The notes under the pieces: model-generated
Told to the model about the DNA's origin: nothing
The model's input: only the letters and a program-made list of their open reading frames with translations
Databases searched by the model: none
Shown here: piece by piece, positions 15,389 to 25,398 of the stretch
How the letters are laid out: each line of letters begins with the position of its first letter
Numbering within the stretch: the first letter of the stretch is position 1
Source of the DNA: Chryseobacterium wanjuense
Lineage (GTDB): Bacteria > Bacteroidota > Bacteroidia > Flavobacteriales > Weeksellaceae
NCBI RefSeq assembly: GCF_900111495.1
Contig: NZ_FOIU01000002.1
Coordinates: 496,001-560,000, forward strand
Direction: 5' to 3'
Length of the DNA stretch: 64,000 nt
Program-made: the position numbers and the translations under genes

Positions 15389-18300
15389 ATGGCTTCAAAC
15401 AAAATACAATTTAGAAGTATTCACGAACTTAAAGATCCGGCTTTAAACAATAAGCTGGCTCAGAAAGAGTTCCAGGAAGAAATTCCTGTAGAAGATTTCC
15501 TTGGAGATGCGGAACAGAATGAGTCTGGTACTTCAAGAAGAGATTTCTTAAAATTATTAGGGTTCTCTACTGCAGCAGTTACTTTAGCTGCCTGTGAAGC
15601 TCCGGTAATTAAAACGATTCCGTACGTGGTAAAACCGCACGATATCATTCCGGGAGTTCCAAATTATTACGCTTCAACATATTTCGACGGGTTTGATTTT
15701 GCTAGTGTTTTAGTAAAAACCCGTGAAGGTAGACCAATCAAAATCGAACCGAACCCAGCTGCCGGCGATTTAGGAAAAACTAACGCAAGAGCTCAGGCAA
15801 GTGTACTTTCTCTTTATGATAACGATAAAGTAAAACAACCTAAGTTTGAGGGTAAAGACGAAACTTTCGATAAAGTAGACAGTTTTGTTATCAAAGGATT
15901 GGATGAAGCTAAAGCAGCAGGTAAAAGAATCGTGTTATTATCACATTCTTTTGCTTCACCTACTTTCAAAAAATTGTTCGCTGAATTTAAAGCAAAATAT
16001 CCTACAGCTGAATTAGTAACTTACGATGCGTTCCCTTACGCTGCAGCATTAGATGCCGCTCAGGAAGTTTTCGGAACAAGAGCATTACCTGTTTATGATC
16101 TTAACGGAACTGAATTGGTAGTAGCTTTCCAGGCTGATTTCTTAGGAGATTATAATGCTTCAAGCTTAGAAACATCTTACGCATCAGCAAGAAAGCCGGG
16201 CGAAAACATGTTGAGACACATCCAAGTGGAATCAAACATGTCATTGACAGGTGCGAATGCTGACTCAAGAATCAGATTAAAGCCAAGCCAGGTAAACAAA
16301 ACTTTAGTAGAAGTTTACAACGCAATCGTAGGTGGCGGTACTTCAGACAAGACTGCTTCTGAAATTGCAAAAGAACTTCAGGCAAAAGGCAGCAAAGCTG
16401 TTGTATTCGCTGACGGGTCTAAAGGTGCTCAGGTTTTAGCTCACTTAATTAACCAAAAATTAGGATCAGTTGCTTTCACTGGTAAAGCTAATTTCCTAAG
16501 AGATTTCGATAAAGCAAGATTCCAGGAATTCCTTGGATGGGTAAATGCAGGTCAGGTTGGTGTTTTAATAGCAAACAATGTAGATCCAATTTATTCTTAC
16601 CACAAAGGAGAAGATTTCAAAAAATCTTTATCTAAAGTTCCTTACGTAATCGCTGTTGCTGATAAGAAAAATGAAATGTACAAAGCAGCTAAGGCTGTAA
16701 TTCCTGTAGCCAACTGGTTGGAATCTTGGGGTGATATTGAGCCTCAGACAGGTGTATATTCATTAATGCAGCCGACAATCCAGAAAATCTACAAATCAAG
16801 ACAGATCGAAGAATCTCTATTGGTTTGGAAAAATGGTAAAAACAATGCTGCTAATAATTATTATGATTATTTAAAAGCTAGTGCTTCTTCTATTTTAGGG
16901 GGAACTTCTTTCAATAAAGCTTTATATAACGGTATTAGTGTTTCTCCAAATGCTACGACATTGTCTTACGCAGGAGGAAATGCTGCACAGGCTATTGCTG
17001 AAGTAAGCGGTTTCAAACCTTCTGATCTAGAATTGGTATTATATACTACAACCGCAATGGGTGACGGTACTCAGGCAAACAACCCTTGGTTGCAGGAATT
17101 ACCGGATCCGATCACAAGAATGTCTTGGGATAACTACTTGACAATTTCTCCTAAAGATGCAGAAAGATTAGGTATTGAAAACGATCTTAATGCAAGAATG
17201 CAGTTGGATGGTTCTATCGTAAACCTTACTGTAAACGGAGTAACAATAAAAGATGTTCCTGTATTCATCCAACCTGGACAAGCTGAAGGATCTGTAGGTC
17301 TTGCACTTGGATATGGTAAGAAAAACTCAGGAGCTACAGCTGATACAGGTGTAAATGCTTATCCTTTATTTGATGGTTCTAACTTAGTTGTTTCTAATGT
17401 TAAAATCGAAAAAACAGGAGAAGATCACCAATTCGCAGGTATCCAGCTTCAAAATACATTGATGGGACGTTACGAAATTGCTAAAGAAGTTCCTTTGGCT
17501 GATTTCTTAAACGTAGCATTCGACGACGAACATAAAGGATGGAATAAGCCTTTGGAATATCATACGATCAGCGGAGCACTTCCTGCAAGAAAGATTGACC
17601 TTTGGGATGCTTTCGATGATACGGATGGGCCTCACTTCAACTTATCAATCGACTTGAACTCTTGTACTGGTTGTGGAGCATGTATCATTGCTTGTCAGGC
17701 AGAAAACAACGTTCCTGTTGTAGGTAAAGAAGAGATCAGAATGTCCAGAGATATGTATTGGTTAAGAATTGACCGTTACTACTCTTCAAGACAAAAAGTG
17801 GAAGTATATGAAGGATTAAAAGAAGGAATGGCTGTTCCGGAATTGTACGGAACTGCGTTCGGAGACGGAGGTGCATTGAACCACCCTGCCGATAATCCTG
17901 ATGTAATCTTCCAGCCGGTAATGTGTCAGCACTGTAACCACGCTCCTTGTGAAACTGTATGTCCGGTTGCGGCTACTTCACACAGTAAGCAAGGTCAAAA
18001 CCACATGGCTTACAACAGATGTATCGGTACTAGATATTGTGCCAACAACTGTCCTTACAAAGTAAGACGTTTCAACTGGTTTACATACAACCTAAACGAT
18101 AAGTTCGATTTCAATATGAACAATGATTTAGGAAGAATGGTACTAAACCCTGATGTTGTTGTAAGAACAAGAGGGGTGATGGAGAAATGTTCAATGTGTA
18201 TCCAAATGACTCAGAATACTATTCTTGAGGCTAAGAAAGAGGGAAGAAAAGTGAAGGATGGAGAATTCCAGACTGCTTGTTCTAAAGCTTGTTCTACCGG

Positions 18301-18448
18301 AGCAATGACATTTGGAGACATGAATGATAAAGATTCTGCAATTAGAGAGCAATATGCATCTAACAGAAGATATTATTTACTAGAGGAGATCGGAACAAAA
18401 CCAAACGTGTTCTATCATACTAAAGTAAGAAACAGAGTAGAAAAATAA
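15389..18448 (+). CDS. actB: Alternative complex III subunit B, molybdopterin-like/Fe-S protein
   Basis: Large periplasmic subunit of ACIII, 1019 residues. The Tat-type signal SRRDFLKLLGFSTAAVTLAAC sits about 48 residues in, as in Tat-variant translocated molybdopterin oxidoreductase family members, and the Cys may be lipidated. The middle is a molybdopterin-oxidoreductase fold that in ACIII lacks cofactor. The C-terminal part carries four ferredoxin-type Cys clusters, starting CTGCGACIIACQ at 759, then CQHCNHAPCETVCP, CIGTRYCANNCPY and CSMCIQ...CSKACSTGA. It lies 22 bp after actA. Confidence 0.94.
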   Translation: MASNKIQFRSIHELKDPALNNKLAQKEFQEEIPVEDFLGDAEQNESGTSRRDFLKLLGFSTAAVTLAACEAPVIKTIPYVVKPHDIIPGVPNYYASTYFDGFDFASVLVKTREGRPIKIEPNPAAGDLGKTNARAQASVLSLYDNDKVKQPKFEGKDETFDKVDSFVIKGLDEAKAAGKRIVLLSHSFASPTFKKLFAEFKAKYPTAELVTYDAFPYAAALDAAQEVFGTRALPVYDLNGTELVVAFQADFLGDYNASSLETSYASARKPGENMLRHIQVESNMSLTGANADSRIRLKPSQVNKTLVEVYNAIVGGGTSDKTASEIAKELQAKGSKAVVFADGSKGAQVLAHLINQKLGSVAFTGKANFLRDFDKARFQEFLGWVNAGQVGVLIANNVDPIYSYHKGEDFKKSLSKVPYVIAVADKKNEMYKAAKAVIPVANWLESWGDIEPQTGVYSLMQPTIQKIYKSRQIEESLLVWKNGKNNAANNYYDYLKASASSILGGTSFNKALYNGISVSPNATTLSYAGGNAAQAIAEVSGFKPSDLELVLYTTTAMGDGTQANNPWLQELPDPITRMSWDNYLTISPKDAERLGIENDLNARMQLDGSIVNLTVNGVTIKDVPVFIQPGQAEGSVGLALGYGKKNSGATADTGVNAYPLFDGSNLVVSNVKIEKTGEDHQFAGIQLQNTLMGRYEIAKEVPLADFLNVAFDDEHKGWNKPLEYHTISGALPARKIDLWDAFDDTDGPHFNLSIDLNSCTGCGACIIACQAENNVPVVGKEEIRMSRDMYWLRIDRYYSSRQKVEVYEGLKEGMAVPELYGTAFGDGGALNHPADNPDVIFQPVMCQHCNHAPCETVCPVAATSHSKQGQNHMAYNRCIGTRYCANNCPYKVRRFNWFTYNLNDKFDFNMNNDLGRMVLNPDVVVRTRGVMEKCSMCIQMTQNTILEAKKEGRKVKDGEFQTACSKACSTGAMTFGDMNDKDSAIREQYASNRRYYLLEEIGTKPNVFYHTKVRNRVEK

Positions 18449-18473
18449 AGTTTAAATAATAAATAGGTAAAAA

Positions 18474-19871
18474 ATGTCAGGACATTACGAAGCTCCGATA
18501 AGGGAACCTCTAATTATTGGTCACAAAACTTATCACGATATTACAGAAGATATCGCACGACCTATCGAAGAAAGAGCAGGCAAATTATGGTGGATCTCAT
18601 TATATGCAGCCTTAGTTCTATTCATCTATGGATTTGGGTGTATCGCTTATACTATCGGAACAGGTATTGGAGCATGGGGACTTAACAGAACTATTAACTG
18701 GGGTTGGGATATCACCAACTTCGTATGGTGGGTAGGTATCGGTCACGCCGGAACACTTATCTCCGCAGTATTATTATTATTTAGACAGAGATGGAGAATG
18801 TCTGTAAACAGATCTGCGGAAGCGATGACGATCTTCGCGGTTGTACAGGCAGCAATCTTCCCGGTAATCCACATGGGTAGAGTTTGGGTAGGATATTGGG
18901 TATTCCCTTTACCAAACCAGTTCGGTTCTCTTTGGGGGAACTTCAACTCTCCTCTACTTTGGGACGTATTTGCGATCTCTACGTATTTCTCAGTATCAAC
19001 AGTATTCTGGTTCATGGGATTGATTCCTGACTTTGCAATGATCAGAGACAGAGCAAAAACACCTTGGACTAAGAAAATTTATACATTCCTTGCATTCGGT
19101 TGGGGTGGTAAAGCAAAACACTGGCAAAGATTCGAAGAACTTTCTTTGGTTCTTGCAGGTTTAGCAACTCCGCTTGTATTCTCAGTACACACTACCGTAT
19201 CTTTTGACTTCGCAACTTCGGTTATTAAAGGATGGCACTCTACAATCTACCCTCCTTATTTCGTTGCCGGTGCGATCTTCTCAGGATTTGCAATGGTACA
19301 AACACTATTGTTAGTTGCAAGAAAAGTTTGTCACTTAGAAGAATATATTACAATGTATCATATCGAAATCATGAACATCGTAATTATCTTGACTGGTGGT
19401 ATGGTAACTGTAGCTTATGCAACTGAATATTTCATCGGATGGTACTCAGGATCTAGATTTGAAGATTTTACATATCTTTCTCCGGGTGCTGCTGTTGGAC
19501 CTTACTGGTGGGCTTTCTGGGCATTGATTACTTGTAACTTGATTATTCCTGCTTCATTCTGGTTCAAGAGACTAAGAACGAACATTATCTGGACATTCAT
19601 TGTTGCATTAATTATCAACATCGGTATGTGGTTTGAGCGTTTTGATATCATCGTTATCAACCTTTCAAGAGACTACTTACCAGGATCATGGACTATGTTT
19701 AAGCCAACGATCATTGATGTGGGTGTATATTTAGGAACTATCGGATTCTTCTCTGTATTATTCTTATTGTACGCAAGAACATTCCCTGTAATTGCACAGG
19801 CAGAATTAAAATCGATTTTGAAAATCTCAGGTGAAACTTATAAAGCAAAAGAAGGAGATGAGCACCACTAA
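18474..19871 (+). CDS. actC: Alternative complex III subunit C (NrfD-like)
   Basis: Inner-membrane subunit with an NrfD/PsrC fold, 465 residues and about ten membrane helices. In ACIII structures this subunit forms the quinol-binding side of the complex next to the iron-sulfur protein. Conserved-looking features include HAGTLISAVLLLFRQ, HMGRVW and the VHTTVSFDFA segment. It begins 25 bp after actB, and its last five codons overlap actD. Confidence 0.94.
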   Translation: MSGHYEAPIREPLIIGHKTYHDITEDIARPIEERAGKLWWISLYAALVLFIYGFGCIAYTIGTGIGAWGLNRTINWGWDITNFVWWVGIGHAGTLISAVLLLFRQRWRMSVNRSAEAMTIFAVVQAAIFPVIHMGRVWVGYWVFPLPNQFGSLWGNFNSPLLWDVFAISTYFSVSTVFWFMGLIPDFAMIRDRAKTPWTKKIYTFLAFGWGGKAKHWQRFEELSLVLAGLATPLVFSVHTTVSFDFATSVIKGWHSTIYPPYFVAGAIFSGFAMVQTLLLVARKVCHLEEYITMYHIEIMNIVIILTGGMVTVAYATEYFIGWYSGSRFEDFTYLSPGAAVGPYWWAFWALITCNLIIPASFWFKRLRTNIIWTFIVALIINIGMWFERFDIIVINLSRDYLPGSWTMFKPTIIDVGVYLGTIGFFSVLFLLYARTFPVIAQAELKSILKISGETYKAKEGDEHH

Positions 19872-20379
19872 AATTGTATACGGACTTTATGCTGACGACG
19901 ACGATTTAATGAACGGCGTTAAAGCATTCAACGATAAAGGAATCGCAATCAACGAAGTTTATACTCCGTTTCCGGTTCACGGGCTTGACAAAGCTTTAGG
20001 GTTAAAGAAAACAAGAATTTCTGATGCCGCTTTCATCTATGCTTGTTATGGAGTAACAATCGGTGCTACTTTAACTTGGTATGTGATGAATCACGACTGG
20101 CCTCAAAACATTGGTGGTAAACCAGCTTTCGATTGGGGACACAACATGCCTGCATTCGTAGTACCAATGTTCGAGCTTATGGTATTTTGTGCCGCTCACA
20201 TGATGTCATTAACTTTCTTGGTAAGAAACAAAATGTATCCCGGAGCTCCTGCACAAAACCCGGATCCGAGAACAACGGATGATAAATTCATGATGGAATT
20301 TGTGACTGATGATGTAGAATCTGTAAAACAGTTGCTAATTGAAACTGGAGTTGAAGAAATAACTGTTAAAGATGCTTAA
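19858..20379 (+). CDS. actD: Alternative complex III subunit D (DUF3341)
   Basis: Small membrane subunit, 173 residues. An N-terminal soluble domain (IVYGLYADDDDLMNGVKAFNDKG) is followed by two membrane helices (about 55-75 and 95-115) and a short C-terminal domain. I chose ATG 19858, which is immediately preceded by GAAGGAG and overlaps actC by 14 bp. An in-frame ATG at 19831 would add nine charged residues that are not family-like. Position between actC and actE is standard. Confidence 0.9.
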   Translation: MSTTKIVYGLYADDDDLMNGVKAFNDKGIAINEVYTPFPVHGLDKALGLKKTRISDAAFIYACYGVTIGATLTWYVMNHDWPQNIGGKPAFDWGHNMPAFVVPMFELMVFCAAHMMSLTFLVRNKMYPGAPAQNPDPRTTDDKFMMEFVTDDVESVKQLLIETGVEEITVKDA

Positions 20380-20380
20380 A

Positions 20381-21073
20381 ATGAAAAAGAATGTATTAAA
20401 AATTACAGCAATTTTAGGTTTAACAACAGTTTTACTTAATTCTTGCGGACCAAAAGAAAACGTACCTTTAGTATATTTCCCGGATATGTACTTTCCCGTA
20501 GCTTACGATCCATTGATGAAAGCTCAGGATGCATATTCAGATCATGAAAACGAAATTCCTGCTTTTGTTAAAAATAATGGAGCAACAGGTCTTACTCCTG
20601 TAGAAGGTTCTGTTCCTCAAAACAAAGACGGTATTTTTGAAGAAGGATTACTTCCTAAAAATGTAGACGAATACAACGCAGGCTATGACGCTTCGAAAAA
20701 TATAACAACTTCCCCTTTGAATCCTGCTAATGCGGAAAAAGATATCGAGAGAGGAAAAATGTTATTCGACAAAACTTGTGCTGCTTGTCACGGAACAGGA
20801 GGAGATGGACAGGGACCAATCGTACAGTCAGGAGCTTTCTCCGGTGTACCAAACTATGCTGATAGAGAAATTACTGTAGGATCTGTTCATTATGTATTAA
20901 CAAACGGTAGAAACGCAATGGGGTCTTATGCTGGACAATTGAACGCAGGAGACAGATGGAGAGTAGCAATGTATGTGATGAGCGCCTTCAAAAAAGGAGC
21001 AGCAGCACCGGCAGCAGCTACAGCGGCGACAACAGAAGCAAAACCTGAAACTACTACCGAAACTAAAAAATAA
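20381..21073 (+). CDS. actE: Alternative complex III subunit E, mono-haem cytochrome c lipoprotein
   Basis: Mono-haem c-type cytochrome anchored by lipid. With the start at ATG 20381 (one base after the actD stop), the lipobox LLNSC gives Cys22. The haem motif CAACH is at 133-137 and a likely Met axial ligand lies in NAMGSYAGQL. The last 30 residues are a low-complexity Ala/Thr/Lys tail. An upstream in-frame ATG at 20372 would add three residues. It acts as the exit point for electrons from ACIII in the known structures. Confidence 0.92.
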   Translation: MKKNVLKITAILGLTTVLLNSCGPKENVPLVYFPDMYFPVAYDPLMKAQDAYSDHENEIPAFVKNNGATGLTPVEGSVPQNKDGIFEEGLLPKNVDEYNAGYDASKNITTSPLNPANAEKDIERGKMLFDKTCAACHGTGGDGQGPIVQSGAFSGVPNYADREITVGSVHYVLTNGRNAMGSYAGQLNAGDRWRVAMYVMSAFKKGAAAPAAATAATTEAKPETTTETKK

Positions 21074-21081
21074 GAAAAGAA

Positions 21082-22413
21082 ATGTATAGTTTTTCACCAA
21101 AATTAAAATCAACTTCTATAATCCTTCTTGTTGTAGGTTTAGTTCTATTCGGTATCGGTTTCTTTATGAACAAAGGAATCAGTACAGACAGAATTAAAGA
21201 AATGATGGATGCAGTACATGCTTCCGGTCATACAGCTCCTACGCATTCAAGCGAAATGGTAGGTCCTCAGGACGAAGCTGCTCACCTTGAGCATGCTACT
21301 CTACAGGTTCACAACCAGCCTTTGGCATCGCTGCACTTTGTAGCTGTCTTTTTCTTTGGAGTTAGTTGTGCTGTATTGTTCTTTTACTGTATTCAGCATG
21401 CTGCACACGCAGGTTGGCCAATTATTATTACAAGAGTAATGGAAGCTATCGCTTCTTATATTCCATATGGTGGTGCAATTTTGATTATTCTGATGATTTT
21501 AAATATCACTCATAATGGTCACCTTTTCCACTGGATGGATCCGGATTTGACAGATCCAAACTCTGCTCATTTCGACGTTATTCTATTTGAAAAGAAAAAG
21601 TTCTTAAACATTCCTTTCTATGCTTTTAGAACTTTCCTATATGTAATCGGGGCATCTTTCTTCGCTTGGAAGCTTAAAGCTCAATCTAAGAAAGTGGATG
21701 AAACAAAATCTAAAGTAGATTATCAAATGCTTTACAGATGGGCAGTAGGATACATCGTATTCTTCGGATTCTGTTCTGCAGCTTGGGCTTGGGACTGGTT
21801 GATGTCTATTGACCCTCACTGGTATTCTACAATGTATATCTGGTATTCAATGGTTAGCTGCCTTTCAAGTGGTATCGCGGTAATCATTCTTTTAAGTGTT
21901 TACTTAAAGAAAAACGGATTCCTGCCTCAGTTCAATGACAATCACTTACACGATTTAGGAGTATTCCTTTTCGCTACAAGTATGCTTTGGACATATACAT
22001 GGTTTGCACAGTTCATGCTATATTGGTATGCCAACGTTCCGGAAGAGGTAAACTACTTCTTTGGAAGATTCCAGCACTACTCTCCTACATTCTTACCGAT
22101 GTTGATCATCAACTTCTTATTACCTCTATTGGTATTAGTAAGCAGCAGCATCAAGAGAAATTATAAAGTAGTGACTACCATGGCTATAGTAGTTATCTTA
22201 GGACACATCTTAGATTACTTCAACATGGTAATGCCTGGAACAGTAGGTCCATATTGGAACACTCCTGAAGTATTTATCTTGATCTTAGGAGCAATCTTGT
22301 TCATCGTGGGATTATTTATGTTTACTGTACTTACAGCTTTATCAAAATTAAAGTTGATTCCTACAGGAAACCCATTCTTACACGAATCTGAAATTTATGA
22401 GTATCCTTTCTAA
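21082..22413 (+). CDS. actF: Alternative complex III subunit F (NrfD-like)
   Basis: Second large polytopic subunit of ACIII, 443 residues, paralogous to ActC, with about ten membrane helices and a His-rich periplasmic loop between helices 1 and 2 (HASGHTAPTHSSEM...HLEHATLQVH). It starts 8 bp after actE and is the last gene of the operon. A terminator follows directly, so no cytochrome oxidase (cox) genes are cotranscribed with this operon. Confidence 0.93.
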   Translation: MYSFSPKLKSTSIILLVVGLVLFGIGFFMNKGISTDRIKEMMDAVHASGHTAPTHSSEMVGPQDEAAHLEHATLQVHNQPLASLHFVAVFFFGVSCAVLFFYCIQHAAHAGWPIIITRVMEAIASYIPYGGAILIILMILNITHNGHLFHWMDPDLTDPNSAHFDVILFEKKKFLNIPFYAFRTFLYVIGASFFAWKLKAQSKKVDETKSKVDYQMLYRWAVGYIVFFGFCSAAWAWDWLMSIDPHWYSTMYIWYSMVSCLSSGIAVIILLSVYLKKNGFLPQFNDNHLHDLGVFLFATSMLWTYTWFAQFMLYWYANVPEEVNYFFGRFQHYSPTFLPMLIINFLLPLLVLVSSSIKRNYKVVTTMAIVVILGHILDYFNMVMPGTVGPYWNTPEVFILILGAILFIVGLFMFTVLTALSKLKLIPTGNPFLHESEIYEYPF

Positions 22414-22436
22414 GGACTTGTAACAAAATAAAACTG

Positions 22437-22472
22437 AAAAAGACTGATTATTAAAATGATCAGTCTTTTTTT
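22437..22472 (+). terminator. Terminator of the act operon
   Basis: AAAGACTGAT and ATCAGTCTTT form a hairpin followed by a T-run. Confidence 0.85.
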
Positions 22473-22573
22473 ATGCAATAATGTGAATAATAGAAAATTT
22501 TTCAGGCAACCTTTTTCATTTTTATTCGTCTTATCATTAAAGTTCTGATTTTAATTAAAATTCAACAAACGTC

Positions 22574-23587
22574 ATGAAGAGAAATTATTTTTTATTCTTA
22601 TTTGTTTTAATTCTTAGCAGCTTTAATGCACAAACTATCACATTCGTTTCAGAAAGAACCAACAAGCCGCTCCCGAAAGTTTCTGTTTTCGGAAAAGACG
22701 GAAGTATTTTGGCCTATTCGGATATCGATGGTAAAATTGACAAACAGACATTAAAGCCGGAACAGGAAAAATTCCAGCTGGTTTACAATAATTTTCCCGT
22801 TGCCACACTTGCTTATGCTGATTTTGATAAAGATGTAATTAAAATTATTGACAATGTAAAAGATATCGAAACAGTCGTTATCAAAAACAACAAGCCTGCA
22901 AAATATATTACTTTAAAAGGTAATTTCAATTCTTATGTTACGGTCAATAACAAGTTAAATTGCTATGCCGATGGAATTGTCACGTATATTTTCGACAACA
23001 AAACAAAAAAACTTAAAAGCACCAACGTAGAACAATACAGAGTATACCGATTGGAAGATGCCAAATTCGAAAAGAAACAAACCGCAATGTGGGATTACGA
23101 TGGAACTCTGGAGGTTCCGGATCTTAAGGAAGTGGGAAATATTTTAGACTTTAAAAGAAGAAATTCCACCATCAAAGAGCTGAAAGGCGAACAAAAAGAT
23201 CAGATTGAAATCACCGGAGAAGCTTTACAGAAAAAAGAATTTGCCTTATTTGGATACAGATTTTTTGATATGAAAAGTATTTTAAATGCATCTTACGAAA
23301 AATCAACACAAAAAACACTGCGTGATTTGTTGGAATTCAATGAAATCGGATTTATAAAACTTAAACATAAAACCGAACCCGATTACAATCAATTGGTTCT
23401 TTATACAAATTTTTACCCTACAGAATTCAGTTTCAGTAACAATAATGATATTGAAAAAGTAAAATTCAAGACTGATCATAGCAGCTACAAGACAAAATAC
23501 TGGGAAGATTCATCGTTTCCGAATATGCAGACAGTCTTCAGTTCATTTTTTAAGGAAAACTTAAAAGAGCAACAAAATGAAAAATAA
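22574..23587 (+). CDS. Secreted hypothetical protein with carboxypeptidase-regulatory-like start
   Basis: I do not recognise a named family. The 337-residue protein has a signal peptide (to about residue 19, SSFNAQ) and an N-terminal beta-sandwich-like stretch (ITFVSERTNKPLPKVSVFGKDGSILAYSDIDGK) that resembles carboxypeptidase-regulatory-like domains common in Bacteroidota exported proteins. The remainder is Lys/Asp-rich, with no transmembrane segment or sorting signal. Similar flavobacterial proteins are found singly in genomes. The next gene begins 51 bp later after a small hairpin. Confidence 0.65.
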   Translation: MKRNYFLFLFVLILSSFNAQTITFVSERTNKPLPKVSVFGKDGSILAYSDIDGKIDKQTLKPEQEKFQLVYNNFPVATLAYADFDKDVIKIIDNVKDIETVVIKNNKPAKYITLKGNFNSYVTVNNKLNCYADGIVTYIFDNKTKKLKSTNVEQYRVYRLEDAKFEKKQTAMWDYDGTLEVPDLKEVGNILDFKRRNSTIKELKGEQKDQIEITGEALQKKEFALFGYRFFDMKSILNASYEKSTQKTLRDLLEFNEIGFIKLKHKTEPDYNQLVLYTNFYPTEFSFSNNNDIEKVKFKTDHSSYKTKYWEDSSFPNMQTVFSSFFKENLKEQQNEK

Positions 23588-23613
23588 AAACCTTCTATTA
23601 ATAAAGGTTTTAT
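23586..23613 (+). terminator. Weak terminator
   Basis: AAAACCTT...AAGGTTTT hairpin with only a short TTTTATT tail. It overlaps the stop of the preceding gene. Confidence 0.55.
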
Positions 23614-23621
23614 TAAATTTG
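23614..23621 (+). promoter_or_regulatory. Candidate -7 box for lipoprotein-apt
   Basis: TAAATTTG ends 17 nt before ATG 23639, directly after the preceding terminator hairpin. Confidence 0.45.
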
Positions 23622-23638
23622 TGGCAAACAGAATAAAA

Positions 23639-24841
23639 ATGAAAAAGTTGTCTTTTCTTCTAGTTTTCAGCTTGTTGCTTTTTACAGCATGTAAAAAAGA
23701 CTCTGTAGATGCTACAAATACGAAAACTTTACAGTCAAGTATCAATGATATGACAGCCAGCCTTTCTACCATTAAACAGATTAAGTTTAATGAAGCGCTT
23801 TATATTTTAAAGACTTTTGGAGTGGAAGCAGATGGCGATGTCGCAGAACTAAAAGCTCTTGGCCAATTAATTAACGGAAAAAAAGTTCCCGAAATCATGT
23901 CAATGGCAGATCAGGTTGCCCAGAAAAACGGCATCGAATGGGCAAGTACAGCTCCTCCGTCCTTAGGTGAAATGAATATCTTCGGCGACGAAAAAGCTAA
24001 AGAAAGCGATCCGAATGATGTGAAAGCAAGCTCACTAAGCGTCATCACAAGACCTACCGGAGATGATGGAACCGGCGCACCGACAGCACTTCAGATCGTA
24101 CCAAGACTGGTAGACAATACCGGAAATCCTGTTTCATTTACAGGAGCGGGTCTGGAAGCAACTCTTGAAGTTTTCAGCAACGGGGTAAAACTATCAACAG
24201 CGAAAAATTTAATGCAGGATAATAATTTTAAAGGTTTTAATTTAAAATTTTCATCAATTCCTGCGGCTAAAGTAATAGATAATAAAATCGACATCACTGT
24301 TTCTGTAAAAACTACAGCAAAAACATTTAAAATGTCTAAGATAGGACTAGATGTAAATCCAGCCTTATTAAAAGTTCCGGCTCCGCCAAAAGTGGATTCC
24401 ACAGCAGTAAATACGGATCCGGCAGTAATTGATCCAAATAATCCGGGCGCAACGACACCAACTACAGATCCTAATGCAACGCCTTCACCGGCAACAACTC
24501 CGGCGACTCCAAAACAGCCTGCTGCAGATCCTAAAAATGTAGTTTCAGCGTTTTTGAATAATGTAAGTTCTCAAAATTTAAAAGCAGCTTACAATTCATC
24601 GAGCAATCCGAACTGGGGAAGCTATGAATCTTTCTCAAATTCGACTTCCGGTTTTGGTTCGGTAAAGAGTGTAAGTGTAAAAAATATTACAACAAGCGCA
24701 AGCAATCCCAATGCAGCAAGTGTAAATGCAACGTATGACGTAACTGATAAAAGTGGAAAAACAACCTCTTTAAAAGTTACTTTCGGACTTAAAAACGTAA
24801 ACGGAGACTGGAAAATTTCAAGTTATAAAACCAATCCATAA
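23639..24841 (+). CDS. Lipoprotein with Pro/Thr linker and NTF2-like C-terminal domain
   Basis: Exported lipoprotein of 400 residues starting at ATG 23639; an upstream in-frame GTG at 23621 coincides with the -7 box and would spoil the signal peptide. The lipobox is LLFTAC with Cys18. Residues 25-235 form an unrecognised domain. Residues about 250-305 are a Pro/Thr/Ala/Asp-rich linker. The C-terminus (VVSAFLNNVSSQNLKAAYN... VNGDWKISSYKT) looks like an NTF2/DUF4878-type domain. Its stop TAA is directly followed by the apt ATG, so the pair is cotranscribed and probably translationally coupled. Confidence 0.72.
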   Translation: MKKLSFLLVFSLLLFTACKKDSVDATNTKTLQSSINDMTASLSTIKQIKFNEALYILKTFGVEADGDVAELKALGQLINGKKVPEIMSMADQVAQKNGIEWASTAPPSLGEMNIFGDEKAKESDPNDVKASSLSVITRPTGDDGTGAPTALQIVPRLVDNTGNPVSFTGAGLEATLEVFSNGVKLSTAKNLMQDNNFKGFNLKFSSIPAAKVIDNKIDITVSVKTTAKTFKMSKIGLDVNPALLKVPAPPKVDSTAVNTDPAVIDPNNPGATTPTTDPNATPSPATTPATPKQPAADPKNVVSAFLNNVSSQNLKAAYNSSSNPNWGSYESFSNSTSGFGSVKSVSVKNITTSASNPNAASVNATYDVTDKSGKTTSLKVTFGLKNVNGDWKISSYKTNP

Positions 24842-25378
24842 ATGGCTTCTCAAGAATTAATTAAGAATTTAGAAGAGACGATAGAAAATATCCCAGATTT
24901 TCCGATTCCAGGAATTCAGTTCAAGGATATCTCCCCTATTTTCTTAAACCCCAAACTGTATGAAGATGTGATCGCCGATCTTGTCGCTTTCAGTAAAGGA
25001 AAAGTAGATGCGGTCTGCGGAATCGAAAGTCGCGGCTATCTTTTCGGGATCGCCATCGCTGTTGCTTTGGAAGTTCCATTTATCTTAATCAGAAAATCGG
25101 GCAAACTTCCGCCACCGGTTATTTCAGAAAAATATGACCTTGAATACGGAAGTGCTATCATCGAAACCCGTGAAGGACAGATAAAACCCGGACAAAGAGT
25201 TCTTATCCATGATGATCTTTTAGCAACCGGAGGAACAACGGAAGCTGCCGCAAAACTGGTCGAAAAACAAGGCGCTACGGTTTCTCAATTCAGCTTTTTA
25301 ATTGGTTTAAAAAGTTTGAACGGTGAGGAAAAGCTGAAAAAATTCAATGCAGAAGTTTATCATATTTTAGAATATTAA
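24842..25378 (+). CDS. apt: Adenine phosphoribosyltransferase
   Basis: Purine salvage enzyme converting adenine and PRPP to AMP in the cytoplasm. The 178-residue length is typical. The PRPP-binding loop is VLIHDDLLATGGTT in the middle; the N-terminal FPIPGIQFKDISPI and GIESRGYLFG motifs are also diagnostic. The ATG immediately follows the stop of the upstream lipoprotein gene with no spacer. A large inverted repeat lies 20 bp downstream. Confidence 0.96.
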   Translation: MASQELIKNLEETIENIPDFPIPGIQFKDISPIFLNPKLYEDVIADLVAFSKGKVDAVCGIESRGYLFGIAIAVALEVPFILIRKSGKLPPPVISEKYDLEYGSAIIETREGQIKPGQRVLIHDDLLATGGTTEAAAKLVEKQGATVSQFSFLIGLKSLNGEEKLKKFNAEVYHILEY

Positions 25379-25398
25379 ACTTTTCATTTCAAAGATAA

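Noticed and set aside
19831..19857. Upstream ATG for actD
   Set aside because: Adds nine charged residues overlapping actC; ATG 19858 has GAAGGAG directly before it and gives the usual length.
24091..24402. Minus-strand frame inside the lipoprotein gene
   Set aside because: Antisense to a gene with clear signal peptide, linker and C-terminal domain; no supporting features.
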